Shown here one piece after another: positions 1-10,154 of a stretch of DNA of 64,000 nt; position 1 is the stretch's first letter, and each line of letters opens with the position of its first letter. The notes under the pieces are model-generated. The model searched no databases. It saw nothing but the letters and a program-made list of their open reading frames with translations, and was not told the DNA's origin. The translations under genes and the position numbers were made by a program. The stretch is from Asterias amurensis (Eukaryota > Echinodermata > Asteroidea > Forcipulatida > Asteriidae), in assembly GCF_032118995.1 (NCBI RefSeq), contig NC_092663.1, positions 4,278,001 through 4,342,000 on the forward strand. Reading direction: 5' to 3'.

Positions 1-355
1 CAGGTCAAAAGTGCCCGTGTCAATTGTTGCAGTAACTCCTATTAACGTGATTGATTTCTCCTCTATTCAGCGTGAAGCTAATAGCGGGAATTTTTGAAAG
101 CTGTTCTTGTCAATAGGAGTTACTGCAACAATGGAAATTGAACCATTTTCACCTGTAAGCACATACCGCGACAATAATACTCGACCGATTGTAACAAACA
201 AGTTGTCAAAATCACCGCAATAAAATTTTCCGTCTCCAGGTATTTTCATTTTTAGAATACGAGTAGCAATTTTAAAATTATAGGTGCTTTTCCAACAGCT
301 GCGTTACTTTTTTTGCTGTCTTTAGAAGATAACCATGGGAAGGAAACTTTCTTTC
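1..355. other. intergenic, no gene recognised
   Basis: A 60-codon minus-strand open frame (67-249) has no recognisable motif. A short repeated phrase (CAATTGTTGCAGTAACTCCT near 22 and its inverse near 112-132) forms an imperfect inverted repeat, so this may be the end of a foldback element. Confidence 0.4.
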
Positions 356-652
356 CTACAGAGGAGACGATGGATCAATGTGGACATCTTCAATCATGTT
401 TCGAATCTTCTCTACTTTGTTCAAGAAGAACTCGCTGAACTTCTCTGCAAGTTCCTCCGGACAGTCATTCACATGAAGAACTCTTGAGTTACTGTTAAGG
501 AGCGAGTTCACAGATGAAATGTCTTTTGGGGAAACACTCGGTAGTTTGTCAGTGCAGTATTGTTTCTTAGCAGCAGGGAGAAGCACATCGTTAACGTGTA
601 ATGTGGTAAACCATTCCATATCTTGTCTAGCTCGTAAGTTCGTTAGTGTCAT
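356..652 (-). pseudogene. non-LTR retrotransposon fragment (linker before the reverse transcriptase)
   Basis: The open frame of 98 residues contains ELAEKFSEFFLNKVEKIR, followed by an acidic, Pro/Ser-rich tail. This is the type of segment that joins the endonuclease to the reverse transcriptase in jockey/CR1-like LINEs. The stop at 356 comes where the transcriptase would begin, and no transcriptase motif follows, so the copy is truncated. It abuts the recombinase relic at 715-1010 on the same strand. The family is recognised by resemblance only. Confidence 0.5.
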
Positions 653-714
653 CAGTTATATTGGAACAGTTTTATTATCGACCCTGTAGAAAAGACACAT
701 AGCTAACCGGTCCT

Positions 715-1010
715 CAGACTTGAAGATCTGCTACTGTGATTCCGGAAGATTGTTTTAATTGCATATCTACAATATCTCTCAAGATGGCTGGGGTAATTGG
801 CTCTTTTTTTCCTATGGGCTTTGCAAGTGACCTTTTTAGACCCAGAGGCATCTGGGTAGGGTCATTAGCTCCAGCTATTCTGTGAGCCCATGATATAGCT
901 GAGATGGCACTGATTATTGGAGCCGATGAACTACATGTTTGGCTGAGGTAGACTACAATGAAACGTGGTAGGGATCTGACTCGATGGGTTTCAGCCCATA
1001 CTCGTAATGT
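715..1010 (-). pseudogene. tyrosine recombinase relic (DIRS/Crypton-like), frameshifted
   Basis: The minus strand from about 1008 reads YLSQTCSSSAPIISAISAIS, then WAHRIAGANDPTQMPLG, then GKKEPITPAILRDIVDM. This matches the N-terminal core-binding region of the tyrosine recombinases found in animal DIRS-like and related elements (an 'S-x-S-A-x..WAH..G..DPT' block, then 'KKEPITP'). After ITVADL the frame must shift to continue as SLRTG..LCVFSTG. Stops follow and the catalytic domain is missing. It is a dead transposon fragment. The exact class (DIRS, Ngaro or Crypton) cannot be decided from this piece. Confidence 0.55.
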
Positions 1011-1023
1011 AAATGTGATAACC

Positions 1024-1205
1024 CGACAGAGGGGGCGCTATTCTTTTTTATTTCATTTTGTTTGAAGAATGTCTAGAAATCAAACCAAGAAAAGACGCGC
1101 AAAGCTAGCGGGCGATACTGCGCGCTGCCCATGCATGGTAAAGACCACAGACAAAGAACCTAAAGACCAAACCGACGAAACAAAATTGGTAGCGCCCTCT
1201 GTTGA
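1024..1205. repeat. small foldback element with AGAGGG-GCGCTA ends
   Basis: The ends CAGAGGGGGCGCTA (about 1025) and TAGCGCCCTCTG (about 1191-1202) are inverted. Related GCGCCACCAATAGT phrases occur at 13692 and 27755, so this is probably a dispersed family. No coding content is seen. Confidence 0.4.
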
Positions 1206-1364
1206 AAACTATCAACTGCGGTGTCTTTTTGTGCACAATCTAGGCATTGAAGACACCGCAACAAGTGGCGCGCGGTGCTCAACACTTGCCCGCCCGGTGC
1301 GCGTCGGATTGGTCTATTGCTAGACTGTGAAATAATCCATGAGATGGTCTTGGAACCAAGACTA

Positions 1365-1545
1365 GGGCCCTTTCCGAAACGACGGCTTCGGCTTTGGAAT
1401 CAGCTCTGGCTAGCTTGGCCCCGCGGTTGATTTACAATATTGCGCGTCCTTTGCGTACGCGCTATGGGCATCAGACGAGAGTACGGAGCCTGAAGCAGAA
1501 TCCGAAGCTGATGCCGTGGTTTCGAAAAGGGGCTAGGGTCCCAGT
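1365..1545. repeat. foldback element, GGGCCCTTTCCGAAACGACG end (copy 1)
   Basis: The left arm is GGGCCCTTTCCGAAACGACG followed by GCTTCGGCTTTGGAAT. The right arm near 1495-1537 (CCGAAGCTGATGCCGTGGTTTC, then GAAAAGGGGC) is its inverted, diverged partner. A second copy lies at 19297-19500. It sits just upstream of the proposed promoter of the first secreted-protein gene. Confidence 0.5.
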
Positions 1546-1574
1546 GGCAAGACATCACGCGCCACAGAGTACTT

Positions 1575-1712
1575 ATTGGACAATACAAGGAGTGGCACTT
1601 TACCCTGTCGGCCAGATAAAAAGGAGCAGCCTCCAAGCTTGACCGTCATTCACAACGTCATCCGCCTCTGCTCTGCACGGAACTCAACTCGGGTGTTTTT
1701 ATCTCCAACCAG
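1575..1712 (+). promoter_or_regulatory. possible promoter and 5'-UTR exon of the first secreted Cys-rich gene
   Basis: An ATTGG (inverted CCAAT box) at about 1576 and a TATA-like GATAAAAAG at 1615-1623 precede a stretch that ends in a good donor, CCAG/GTAAAA at 1712/1713. A matching acceptor (TTTTTCATTACAG, ending 2304) lies 22 nt before the ATG at 2327. The paralogue has the same arrangement (8950-9039). Start site and exon are inferred; only the splice-like sequences and boxes are seen. Confidence 0.35.
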
Positions 1713-1925
1713 GTAAAACGAAAACTCAAAATGTTGTATCTTGACTTGCTTTTTTACTGTGTGTTTCGTGTAATGACATGCTCCTTTATAGGCCTAATTG
1801 ATTTTAACTACATTTTAGTTAAATAATTGAATTTTTGATTCAGCAGAATTTTCAGAATTGTTTGGTTGTATGAGTGAATACGTACAGTTACATACAAATG
1901 TATTATCAGACAGATTGGAAAATGC

Positions 1926-2240
1926 ACTGAACACGTTTGGTAATTATTGCCAAAGACCAGTCTCTCAACTTGGTGTGTCCCAAAATTTGGGCTCGATTGG
2001 TAATCGCAGTTGCAAGAAATTAATACAAGAGAAAAACGCCCTTGTTTCATAAATGAAAGTATTTGTGCTTTCGTTCAGATCCCGGAGAAAGTCTTTTTCA
2101 GATTCGTATATTTTTTTATTTTAGTGAGAAAGGCTCATTCTTAAAAACTGTCTTACCCCAGAGGGAGTCGTTTCCCACATTGTGTTATACTATAAACAAC
2201 TCTTTTTTAGTTTTTAAAATGAGAACCATTAATTTGAGTG
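1926..2240 (+). mobile_element. MITE family B-like, degraded
   Basis: It starts ACACGTTTGGTAATTATTGC and keeps the shared MITE core in order: GACCAGTCTCTCAACTTGGT, then AATTTGGGCTCGATTGGT, AAAAACGCCCTTG, and GAGGGAGTCGTTTCCCACA. It lies in the proposed 5'-UTR intron of the first secreted-protein gene. Confidence 0.6.
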
Positions 2241-2326
2241 GCCAGTGTCTTTGACGACATACGTCTTTATAGGCAATAAGCTAAGAATTAATTTTTCATT
2301 ACAGAGGTCAATCTCAGAGAGAGATA

Positions 2327-5300
2327 ATGACAGTTTTTCGAGCAACACGCCGCCTGATTTGGGCTTTTGTAGCAGTTTTCTTGACTACTTCTGACGCTTG
2401 TCCGAGCTACCACCACCCACATTCCACAACTCAGGTGCCCTCCACTTCACCGGTGCCCGATACCCCGGAAAACACGTGAGTCATAACTTCTCCTGTGCTT
2501 TGCTAGGGGTCATAGTTCATTGGCCCTGGACCAAAGGCCAGGATACCCATCATATTAATTAAAAAGACAGTGGACACTATTGGTAATTGTCAAAGAACAG
2601 TCTTCTCACTTGGTGTACCTCAACATATGCATAAAATAACAAACCTGTGAAAGTTTAAGCTCAATTGGTCGTCGAGGTTGCGGGATAATACTGACAGAGA
2701 AAAAAACACCCTTGTCACACGAAGTTGTGTGCTTTCAGATGCTTGATTTCGAGAGCTCAAATTCTAATTCTGAGGTCTCGAAATCAAATTCGTGGAAAAT
2801 TACTTCTTTCTCAAAAAGTACTCCACTTCAGAGGGAGCGGCTTCTCACAATGTTTTATACTATCAACCTCTCCCCATAACTCGTTACCAAGTAAGGTTTT
2901 ATGCTAATAACTATTTTGAGTAATTACCAACAGTGTCCACTGCCTTTAACCAAAACAATAACAAACCTGTGAAAATTTGTGCTTTATTATTCTGGTCATC
3001 GACTTTTCGTGTCCAGTGCCTTTATCGAAGTGAATTTATTTTTATTGAAATTAATTTTGGCAGGAATTCTAAAGATTTTGTTTTACCTTTTCTTGTTATC
3101 TTCATTTTTTTCAGCTGTTGCTTGGGGTTGGTTGGCACACGAGATGAGCCGAGCGAGTTCAGCAACCTAGGATCAAGCCCCTCAGACAACCCGTCATCCA
3201 CGGTGTGTTACTACTACAAAGCATCCAATTGTATGGTGTGTCAGGGTCCAAGGTACTCCAAATATTTGGCTTGTTTTGTATAGTTATTGACATGATCTAG
3301 AATCCCCTATACTTGGGCGAAGGAACAAAATCACAGACACTATTAAACAATTACACACTCAAGCCAAATGGACCATAACAAGATTGACATATGGAATTTA
3401 AGGCAATGCGGGGCGAGGTATCAAATAAAATTAGATATTTGGTTTGCGTTTTTTTTTCCGCAAACCAATGATTTACCTACATAATCATCATCATCATCAT
3501 CATTCTCTTGATCCATCAGAGGGGGGGGGGGGGGGGGGAGAGAGAGGCGTAGAGCCGCCCAACCAATGCGCTCTGCTGCCGAGTGCCACAGCTGCCCAGC
3601 CCGGGACTCGAAGTCTGCTTCAAGTTGGTCGACCCAGGTGCTACGAGGTCGGCCTCTTGGCCTCTTCCAGGCTGGACAGGGGCGGGATCCTCCCCGTGAT
3701 CTACGTAATGGGTGCATAATAGTGGGTCACAATAGCAAAATCACAGGCACCACTTTGAACAATGGCACCTACACTCAAGCGAAGTTGACCACGAAAAGAT
3801 TGACACTTATAATATTTGTGCCAATCTGTTCATGGTTTAAAGGGAAGGTACACGTTTGTTACTTGTTAAGAATACCAGTGTTCTCACTTGGTGTATCCCA
3901 TCATAACCATAAAATAACAAGCCTGTGAAAATTTGGGATCAATCGGTCGTCGAAGTTGCGAGAACATGATGAAAGAGAAAACACCCTATTTGGACGAATT
4001 TGTGTGCTTTCAGATAGGAATAATAAAAGACTTCTAGCATAGAAGTCTGTTATTATTTGAGTGAGAAATAACCTCTTTCTCAAAAACTACATTACTTCAG
4101 AGGGAGTCGTTTCCCACAATGTTTTATACTATCAACAGCTCTCCAATGCTCGTTACCAAGTCAGTTTTGAAGTTAATATTTTTTTTGAGTAAGTAACAAA
4201 CGTGTACCTTCCCTTTAAGAGGGGGGGGGGGGGGTCATATCCATGCAATAGAGGACGTATTGCCCCAATTAATCCTGTCGCCCAGAAATTTCTGATACAA
4301 AATGCACGCAGAATTATTAGCCTGGTCCCCTGTCATTATCTGCAATGATGAAGACATGATACCATTGTTTCAGTTGATAAACTTGTAGTGACGTAAGGTT
4401 TCAATCTCTGCGTTTTGATTGGTCTATGCATGTGCTTCGAAGTGACGTAGTTTGTCAGCTACACTTCGTCCGCTGCTGCGATTGTGCGTGCACACATAAT
4501 GGTGGGTGTAATGTTGTTTATCCATAATGTTTTATGTGTACACCTATGGGATTATTGCTATTAGTCCTTTGTCAAAGCCTTTGGAGAGCTGCGACCCAAA
4601 ACGATCGGAATGGGAGAACACGACTAAAAAAAAGAAGGAAAAAAGGAAGAAAAAGGCCTTCGTTGCTTCGCCACTCGCGTGCGTGGTCTCCCGTTCCAGT
4701 CGCTTGGGATCGCGGCTCTCCAGTTGACGAAGGCCTTGACAAAAGGCTAGTTGAAAGTAGGCCCTCACTCAAGTTGGGTTCGCCACTTAAGCGTGTGGTC
4801 TCCGGTACTAGTCGCTCCGCGGTTACACAATCCATGTCTCAGCTCCCTTAAGCCACGATGGCCGTGACGGAATGCTATGAGGCGCTGAAACCAAATGAAG
4901 CTTACGGGCTCGATCACCAACATCTTGGGCCAATACTAGCTTCGTCGTGGACGCTGGTTTACGACAGGGGTATAGATTACATTTAATAAAGCTCTTTTAC
5001 ATTATTTGTGTCCTGTTTTTGTTTCAATGTCATGTATCCAAGCCTTCAGGAGAAGAAATGCTGCACCCAGCCCTTACCTGTTGGTGACGTCACAAACATC
5101 ATTGCGAACGAATATCTGATTCCTGTGTTTACAATCGGTAGTGGTGGGTACGAGTTACACCCATTGCAACTTGACGGGACCTACAGCTTGCCCGGCGAAA
5201 ACGGGTACGTATAAAACATATCTGAATACCCACTTCTTATTTAAGCCCTTTTCACACGAGCGCTGATAACCAACGTCCTCGGTTTAATACGGGCGCCAAC

Positions 5301-5682
5301 TGTTTGTGAAACATCTCAACACACGCCCGATCTGTGCGATTATAAACGCAGTTGTGGTTTTTATTTGTAGTAGGTCCCGATCGCGGTTAGTTTGGTTTTA
5401 GTCGGGATAATTTGCTATTTCATTACTAGTGTGACTATAAATGGCCACCATACCTCAGCAATCATGATAGAAACAAGTAAATAATGTGGTTTACTGTGTT
5501 TTTTTGCACCGGTTGTTCCTAGGTTTGACTGGAGTATTAACACGGCTACATCTAGCAGTCAATTGGGGGTCACCGTTCTGAATGACAATTCCTGCTGGGA
5601 TGACATGAGATCCGTGATTGATGAAGGTTCATTCCTCAATGATTTCTTTGAATTTCGAGGGTTTCTGTATGTGGTTGACTAG
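2327..5682 (+). CDS. secreted eight-cysteine protein, paralogue 1 (unrecognised family, 202 aa)
   Basis: The coding exons are 2327-2475, 3115-3252, 5043-5204 and 5523-5682, and every intron is GT-AG in phase 2. The predicted protein begins with a basic-then-hydrophobic signal peptide (residues 1-24, ending SDA). A short Ser/Thr/Pro-rich linker (about 33-50) follows, and then a Cys-rich part. The cysteines at 51, 52, 81, 89, 92, 102, 103 and 174 are all conserved in the paralogue at 10155-14183, as are NEYLI (118-122) and the C-terminus GFLYVVD. It is probably secreted and disulfide-bonded; its function is unknown and I recognise no family. The exon 3 acceptor (CCAAG ending 5042) was chosen over the nearby TTCAG because it alone keeps the frame and gives the C-x9-CC spacing of the paralogue. 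Exon 2's donor (GTACTC) is weak. No clear poly(A) signal follows. Confidence 0.8.
2565..2945 (+). mobile_element. MITE family A, intron 1 of paralogue 1
   Basis: This is a full-length copy. The ends AGACAGTGGACACTATTGG and CAACAGTGTCCACTGCCT are inverted, and TTAA follows the right end. The central hairpin pairs TTTCGAGAGCTCA with TGAGGTCTCGAAA. Plus orientation is defined here as the strand reading GTGGACACTATTGGTAATTG at the left end. Confidence 0.85.
3480..3720 (-). pseudogene. LINE 3'-end fragment (C-terminal tail of a reverse-transcriptase ORF)
   Basis: The minus strand encodes GGSRPCPAWKRPRGRPRSTW, then VDQLEADFESRAGQLWHSAA and ERIGWAALRLS. This is the RGRPR..W..QL..D...W..A.DR..W pattern typical of the last residues of animal LINE ORF2 proteins. 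It continues into a GATGATGAT-type tail at 3484-3503, as expected at a LINE 3' end. The frame crosses an 18-nt poly-G run (about 3521-3538) that encodes prolines. It lies in intron 2 of paralogue 1 and is 5'-truncated. Confidence 0.6.
3841..4214 (+). mobile_element. MITE family B, full length
   Basis: TTAA (3837-3840) precedes AGGGAAGGTACACGTTTG, and CGTGTACCTTCCCT is followed by TTAA (4215-4218). The central hairpin is AGACTTCTAGCATAGAAGTCT. It shares the core (AAAATTTGGGATCAATCGGT...GAAAACACCC) with family A. Confidence 0.8.
4563..4747. repeat. foldback repeat in intron 2 of paralogue 1
   Basis: The left arm, CCTTTGTCAAAGCCTTTGGA with GAGCTGCGACCC, is the imperfect inverse of the right arm, GGCTCTCCAGTTGACGAAGG with CCTTGACAAAAGG. 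Open frames on both strands here come from the symmetry, not from a gene. Confidence 0.5.
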
Positions 5683-5814
5683 CAGTGTTGATGAGTCCAT
5701 GACCTTCGTGACCAAGGCCGAGGTGGAGTCATCATGGGTCTGCAATGTCGAGGGGGAAGCCGGCCTCGAGACCTCTAACACCGTGGACTAGACCATTGAG
5801 TTCGTTCTATAAAA

Positions 5815-6087
5815 TACACTGGACACTACTGGTAATGACTCAAAATAGTTGTTAGTATAAAAACTTACTTGTTAACGAGCTGCTGACAGTATAAATCATT
5901 GGGAGAAACGGCTTATCACTCTGAAGTAACGTAGTTGAGAATATCACCAAAGTATTAAACGACGTCATTAGCCAAGCCCTTTTTTGTTTACTATTCTCTT
6001 GCAACTTTGATGACCAGTTGAATGCAAACTTAGAGATACACCAAGGAGAATAGTCTTTGTATTTGTATTACCAAAGATGTCAGTGTC
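5815..6087 (-). mobile_element. MITE family A-like, internally deleted
   Basis: The ends CACTGGACACTACTGGTAAT and AAGATGTCAGTGTCT are followed by TTAA (6088-6091), which is also the left TTAA of the next family A copy. The GAGACCTCA hairpin is missing. It starts about 130 nt after the stop codon of paralogue 1. Confidence 0.6.
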
Positions 6088-6091
6088 TTAA

Positions 6092-6471
6092 AGGCAGTGG
6101 ACACTACTGGTAATTGTCCAAGACTAGCCTTCACAGTTGGTGTATCTCAACATATGCATAAAATAACAAACCTGTGACAATTTGAGCTCAATCGGTCATC
6201 GAAGTTGCGAGATATTAATGAAAGAAAAAAACACCCTTGTCACACGAAGTTGTGTGCGTTTAGGTGGTTGATTTCGAGACCTCAAGTGCTAAATCTGAGG
6301 TCTCGAAATCAAATTCGTGGAAAATTACTTCTTTTTCGGAAACTAATGGCACTTCAGAGGGTGCCGTTTCTCACTAAGTTTTATACCATCTACCTCTCCC
6401 TATTACTCGTCACCAAGAAAGGTTCTATGCTAACAATTATTTTGAGTAATAACCAATAGTGTCCACTGCCT
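6092..6471 (+). mobile_element. MITE family A, full length
   Basis: AGGCAGTGGACACTACTGG lies after TTAA (6088-6091), and the right end is AATAGTGTCCACTGCCT. The GAGACCTCA/TGAGGTCTC central hairpin is intact. The right-hand TTAA has mutated to TGAG. Confidence 0.85.
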
Positions 6472-6827
6472 TGAGAAGCTATACATTTTGAATCACTCTT
6501 TAAACTAATGACAAATTAATGCAGCTTTCGATGTATAGTTTAGCATTTTGAGAATTATTTCACTTGGAAGTAATGTGGTAGGCCTACTGTTTAAAGCCAT
6601 CAAATTTATGCCCAAACATGTTAACCCAAGGAGCGTTTCTTAACAATGTAATTAGACCTTTGTTTTATAAGTCTGCCCTGCAAAGTATCATTACATACTG
6701 TTTTCTCATTGTTTTGGGGAATATGCGCACATATCGGCCGATTGTTTATAGGCATCTCTATGAAATTGGGCACAGTCCTTGGACTGATGACGTCACATAA
6801 TATTTGGAACCCTGCCCGGTTCTTTAA

Positions 6828-6945
6828 AGACAGTGTACACTATTGGTAATTGTCAAAGAGCAGTCTTCTCACTTGGTGTATCTCAACATATGCATAAAAT
6901 AACAAACCTGTGAAAATTTGAGCTCGATCAGTCGTCCGAGTTGCT
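6828..6945 (+). mobile_element. MITE family A, left third only
   Basis: TTAA (6824-6827) is followed by AGACAGTGTACACTATTGG and the family core as far as TCGTCCGAGTTGC. The similarity stops abruptly there and unrelated sequence runs to the next copy at 7075. Confidence 0.7.
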
Positions 6946-7074
6946 GTGGCACTTAATCATCAGAATAAGAGATAAAACGTTTGCCCAAGACTTTCTAAAA
7001 GGGCAAACTTGTTCTTGGGAAGTTGGGCGGGAAACTCATTTACAGTCCCATTGGTTGGAAATGGCGAAAATTAA

Positions 7075-7449
7075 AGGCAGTGGACACTATTGGTAATTGT
7101 CAAAGACTAGCCTTCACAGTGTATCTCAACATGTGCATAAAATAACAAACCTGTGAAAAATTGAGCTCAATCGGTCATCAAAGTTGCGAGATAATAATGA
7201 AAGAAGAAAACACCCTTGTCACACGAAGTTGTGTGCGTTAAGATGGTTGATTTCGAGACCTCAAATTCTAAATCTGAGGTCTCGAAATCAAATTCGTGGA
7301 AAATTACTTCTTTCTTGAAAACTATGGCACTTCAGAGGGAGCCGTTTCTCACAATGTTTTATACCATCAACCTCTCCCCATTACTCGTCACTAAGAAAGG
7401 TTTTATGCCAATAATTATTTTGCGTAATAACCAATAGTGTCCACTGCAT
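7075..7449 (+). mobile_element. MITE family A, full length
   Basis: TTAA (7071-7074), AGGCAGTGGACACTATTGG, a complete core and central hairpin, the right end AATAGTGTCCACTGCAT, then TTAA (7450-7453). Confidence 0.85.
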
Positions 7450-7831
7450 TTAAACACCTTTCAATGCAAAGAAATTGCTTTCTTGAAAACCATTTAGAAA
7501 AAGTATGAATACGGAAATCAGTGCAAAAGTGCACGGAGAAAGTCTTTTCAATAATATATTATTTTGTTATGTAGTGGCCATGCGACCTTCGGAAACAAAA
7601 GATCTCCACTTACGTCGTTTCTAGGTCATTTCACACGACCTGCTGTTGTTATTCTGTTATTCTATTTACTCAATCATTCTTCCGTGGTGTCCAAGTTGAA
7701 CAAGGAATAACTTTGTGGGGTCAAACAAAAAACACAAGGGCCTTCGCGCAAGCCAAACTTTACTCGGCTAATAAACTTTAAATTAATATATTTTGAACTA
7801 TGATTTTTGGGAAGTGTTGTTCGGAGGTCAA

Positions 7832-8203
7832 AGGGAAGGTACACGTTTGGTAATTACACAAAACAAATATTAACTTAAAAATTGACTTGGTAACGCCGAG
7901 CATTGGAGAGCTGTTGATTGTATAAAACATTGTGGGAAACGACTCCCTCTGAAGTATTGTAGTTTTTGAAAAAGAGGTAATTTCACACTAAAATAATAAA
8001 AGACTTCTAGCTGGAAGTCTTTTATTCCTATCCGAAAGCACACAAATTCGTCCAAGCAAGGGTGTTTTTTCTTTCATCATTTTCTCGCAACTTCGATGAC
8101 CAATTGAGCCCAAATTTGCACAGGCTTGTTATTTTATGCTTATGATGGGATACACCAAGTGAGAACACTGATCTTTGACAATTACCAAACGTGTACAGTG
8201 CCT
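7832..8203 (-). mobile_element. MITE family B, full length
   Basis: AGGGAAGGTACACGTTTGG is at the left and AAACGTGTACAGTGCCT at the right. The central hairpin is AGACTTCTAGCTGGAAGTCT. The right side carries the shared core in reverse (TTTCTCGCAACTTCGATGACC). Confidence 0.8.
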
Positions 8204-8949
8204 TTGTAAAAAATCTGCAAGGAAAAGAAAAAGGAGGTTTATATACAATGTACTCATGACTTGTAACCTACGTCGGATTTAACTGGGAATCTTCAGAAAA
8301 ACCATGTAGGCCATGTAAAATGATGTGAGGTTCAAAGGTGATTATAGTCATGAGCTCGTCTCTGGCATAATTCACGTGTTATTTTAAGCTGATGATGGGA
8401 TGTGAGGTTCAAAGGTGCGGACAGGGTAGGCGGGTGTAAGTGCGGTGCGCGTCGTCGGGTGTCGTCTTCTGTTGCTTGTTATTTTACTCTACATCTTAGA
8501 AATGGTATACCTAAGTGACAGCATTGTAGTTCGCTTTTAATTTTAATGGCCAACTGTTTTTTTTTAATGTTTTTTTTAATGAAAATGTTATCGTGGTAGA
8601 CCGTAAATAAATAATCAAATGCAAAAACTTAATGCTTCCCGCATTTTACCTGGCAATTATTTATTAAATTCATTAGGACATGTATTGGTCCGGTTCCTGA
8701 TCGAACATCAATGCATTGTTCACCTGTAGGACAACTGCACTGCAACATACGGGTGCTAATGTCGTCACACTAAACCCAAGATCTTGGCGTCAATTTAAAC
8801 ACCCCTGTTTGAACCCGGATTCTCCACGCTTGGCAGCACAGTGCACTGTATACAAAATGTATTGAAGAGTGGTTGTTTTGGTTAAGGTCAGACCATGAAG
8901 GTCAGACTTTCCACTTAAAAGCACACTAATTGTGTGTAAGGTTGTTTGG

Positions 8950-9039
8950 TATAAAACCCTAAACCTACGCAGTGACAATCAAGAGTTTGGTGACTAACTG
9001 AAGCTGTCAACTTGATAACATCTGTGTTGTGTTAAACAG
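8950..9039 (+). promoter_or_regulatory. TATA box and probable 5'-UTR exon of the second secreted Cys-rich gene
   Basis: TATAAAA at 8950-8956 is followed about 30 nt later by a plausible start region (near 8980) and, at 9039/9040, by the donor AAACAG/GTAGGC. The only strong downstream acceptor is the long T-rich tract ending CTGCGGCAG at 10136, 18 nt before the ATG at 10155. The paralogue has an equivalent acceptor 22 nt before its ATG, which supports an untranslated first exon in both genes. The start site is inferred from TATA spacing only. Confidence 0.45.
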
Positions 9040-9083
9040 GTAGGCTGTTTGTTTTAATCCTCCATAATAAGTACTTCTGTGCC

Positions 9084-9265
9084 GTCGATTTCACAAAACT
9101 CTTCCTAACTTAAGATTATTAATCTTATGACTTAGGACGAGTCCCAACCCTACACTGTAGTATGCATACATTAAGATTAATCCTCAGTTAGGACGATTTA
9201 CTCGTCCTAAGATTTACTGGTCCTAACTCGAGATAAGACGAGTCCTAACTCTTTGTGAAATCGAC
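9084..9265. mobile_element. foldback element family G, uninterrupted copy
   Basis: The inverted ends are GTCGATTTCACAAAACTC and AACTCTTTGTGAAATCGAC. Inside are repeated TAGGACGAGT and its inverse. This copy contains CATTAAGATTAATCCTCAGT, the empty-site form of the sequence into which a family E element has inserted at 31001-31390. It lies in the 5'-UTR intron of paralogue 2. Confidence 0.7.
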
Positions 9266-9487
9266 CCCCTGATTGTTCAATGGATGTTGTAGTTATTATT
9301 ACATTACGTGTGCCTACAATTTTAAAAGAAGGTAGTGGTACTTGAAGTTATTACTCTCCTTAAGTTTGAGCATTGAGGAAAACTTGAGCAACCTCGGCCC
9401 CTGTAGAGTGATTGCAAAGTGCATACCAAACTGCAACCAGACTGTAACCATGGTTTAGTAAATGCATAAGATAGTTAATGGCCTGAC

Positions 9488-9701
<214 letters not shown>

Positions 9702-10154
9702 TAACAATAACAACAATAAAACAGTATGTATATCGCGCAATACGATTTAGCATTCCTCGAAGCGCTTAACAGCAAAATGAAAGCATTATAAGAAAACAAA
9801 AACTCGGAGTATACTCTCTTTTTAAAGCTAAATTTTAACCCTTTTTTCTGGGGGTGGTATGGGATGTTAGTTTGTGTTTTTGGTTGTTTTGGTGTTCATA
9901 ATGGCAGAACAGAACTGGATCGTTATCAAATCATAACCGTTCAATTTGCCTTTCGTTGATTTTGTCGTGACTAGTGCAAACAAATTCTCCGAAACTTGAT
10001 CCACGTAAACGGTTCTATTATGTTGATGGATGAATGGGACCGCTGACACAAATCGCAAATTTTAACTATAATTTTGATAACACCTTTCTTCTTCATTTGC
10101 TTTTGTTGTTGTTGCTGTTGTTTACGTCTGCGGCAGAGGATCGAGTTGCAAGCC

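Noticed and set aside
3444..3719. 91-codon plus-strand frame with a His run and Gly run
   Set aside because: It is the antisense of the LINE 3' end and its ATC-type tail plus the poly-G tract.
5699..5790. Coding-looking GC-richer stretch directly after the stop of paralogue 1 (ATGACCTTCGTGACC...)
   Set aside because: It is out of frame with the gene, short, and absent from paralogue 2; treated as 3' UTR.
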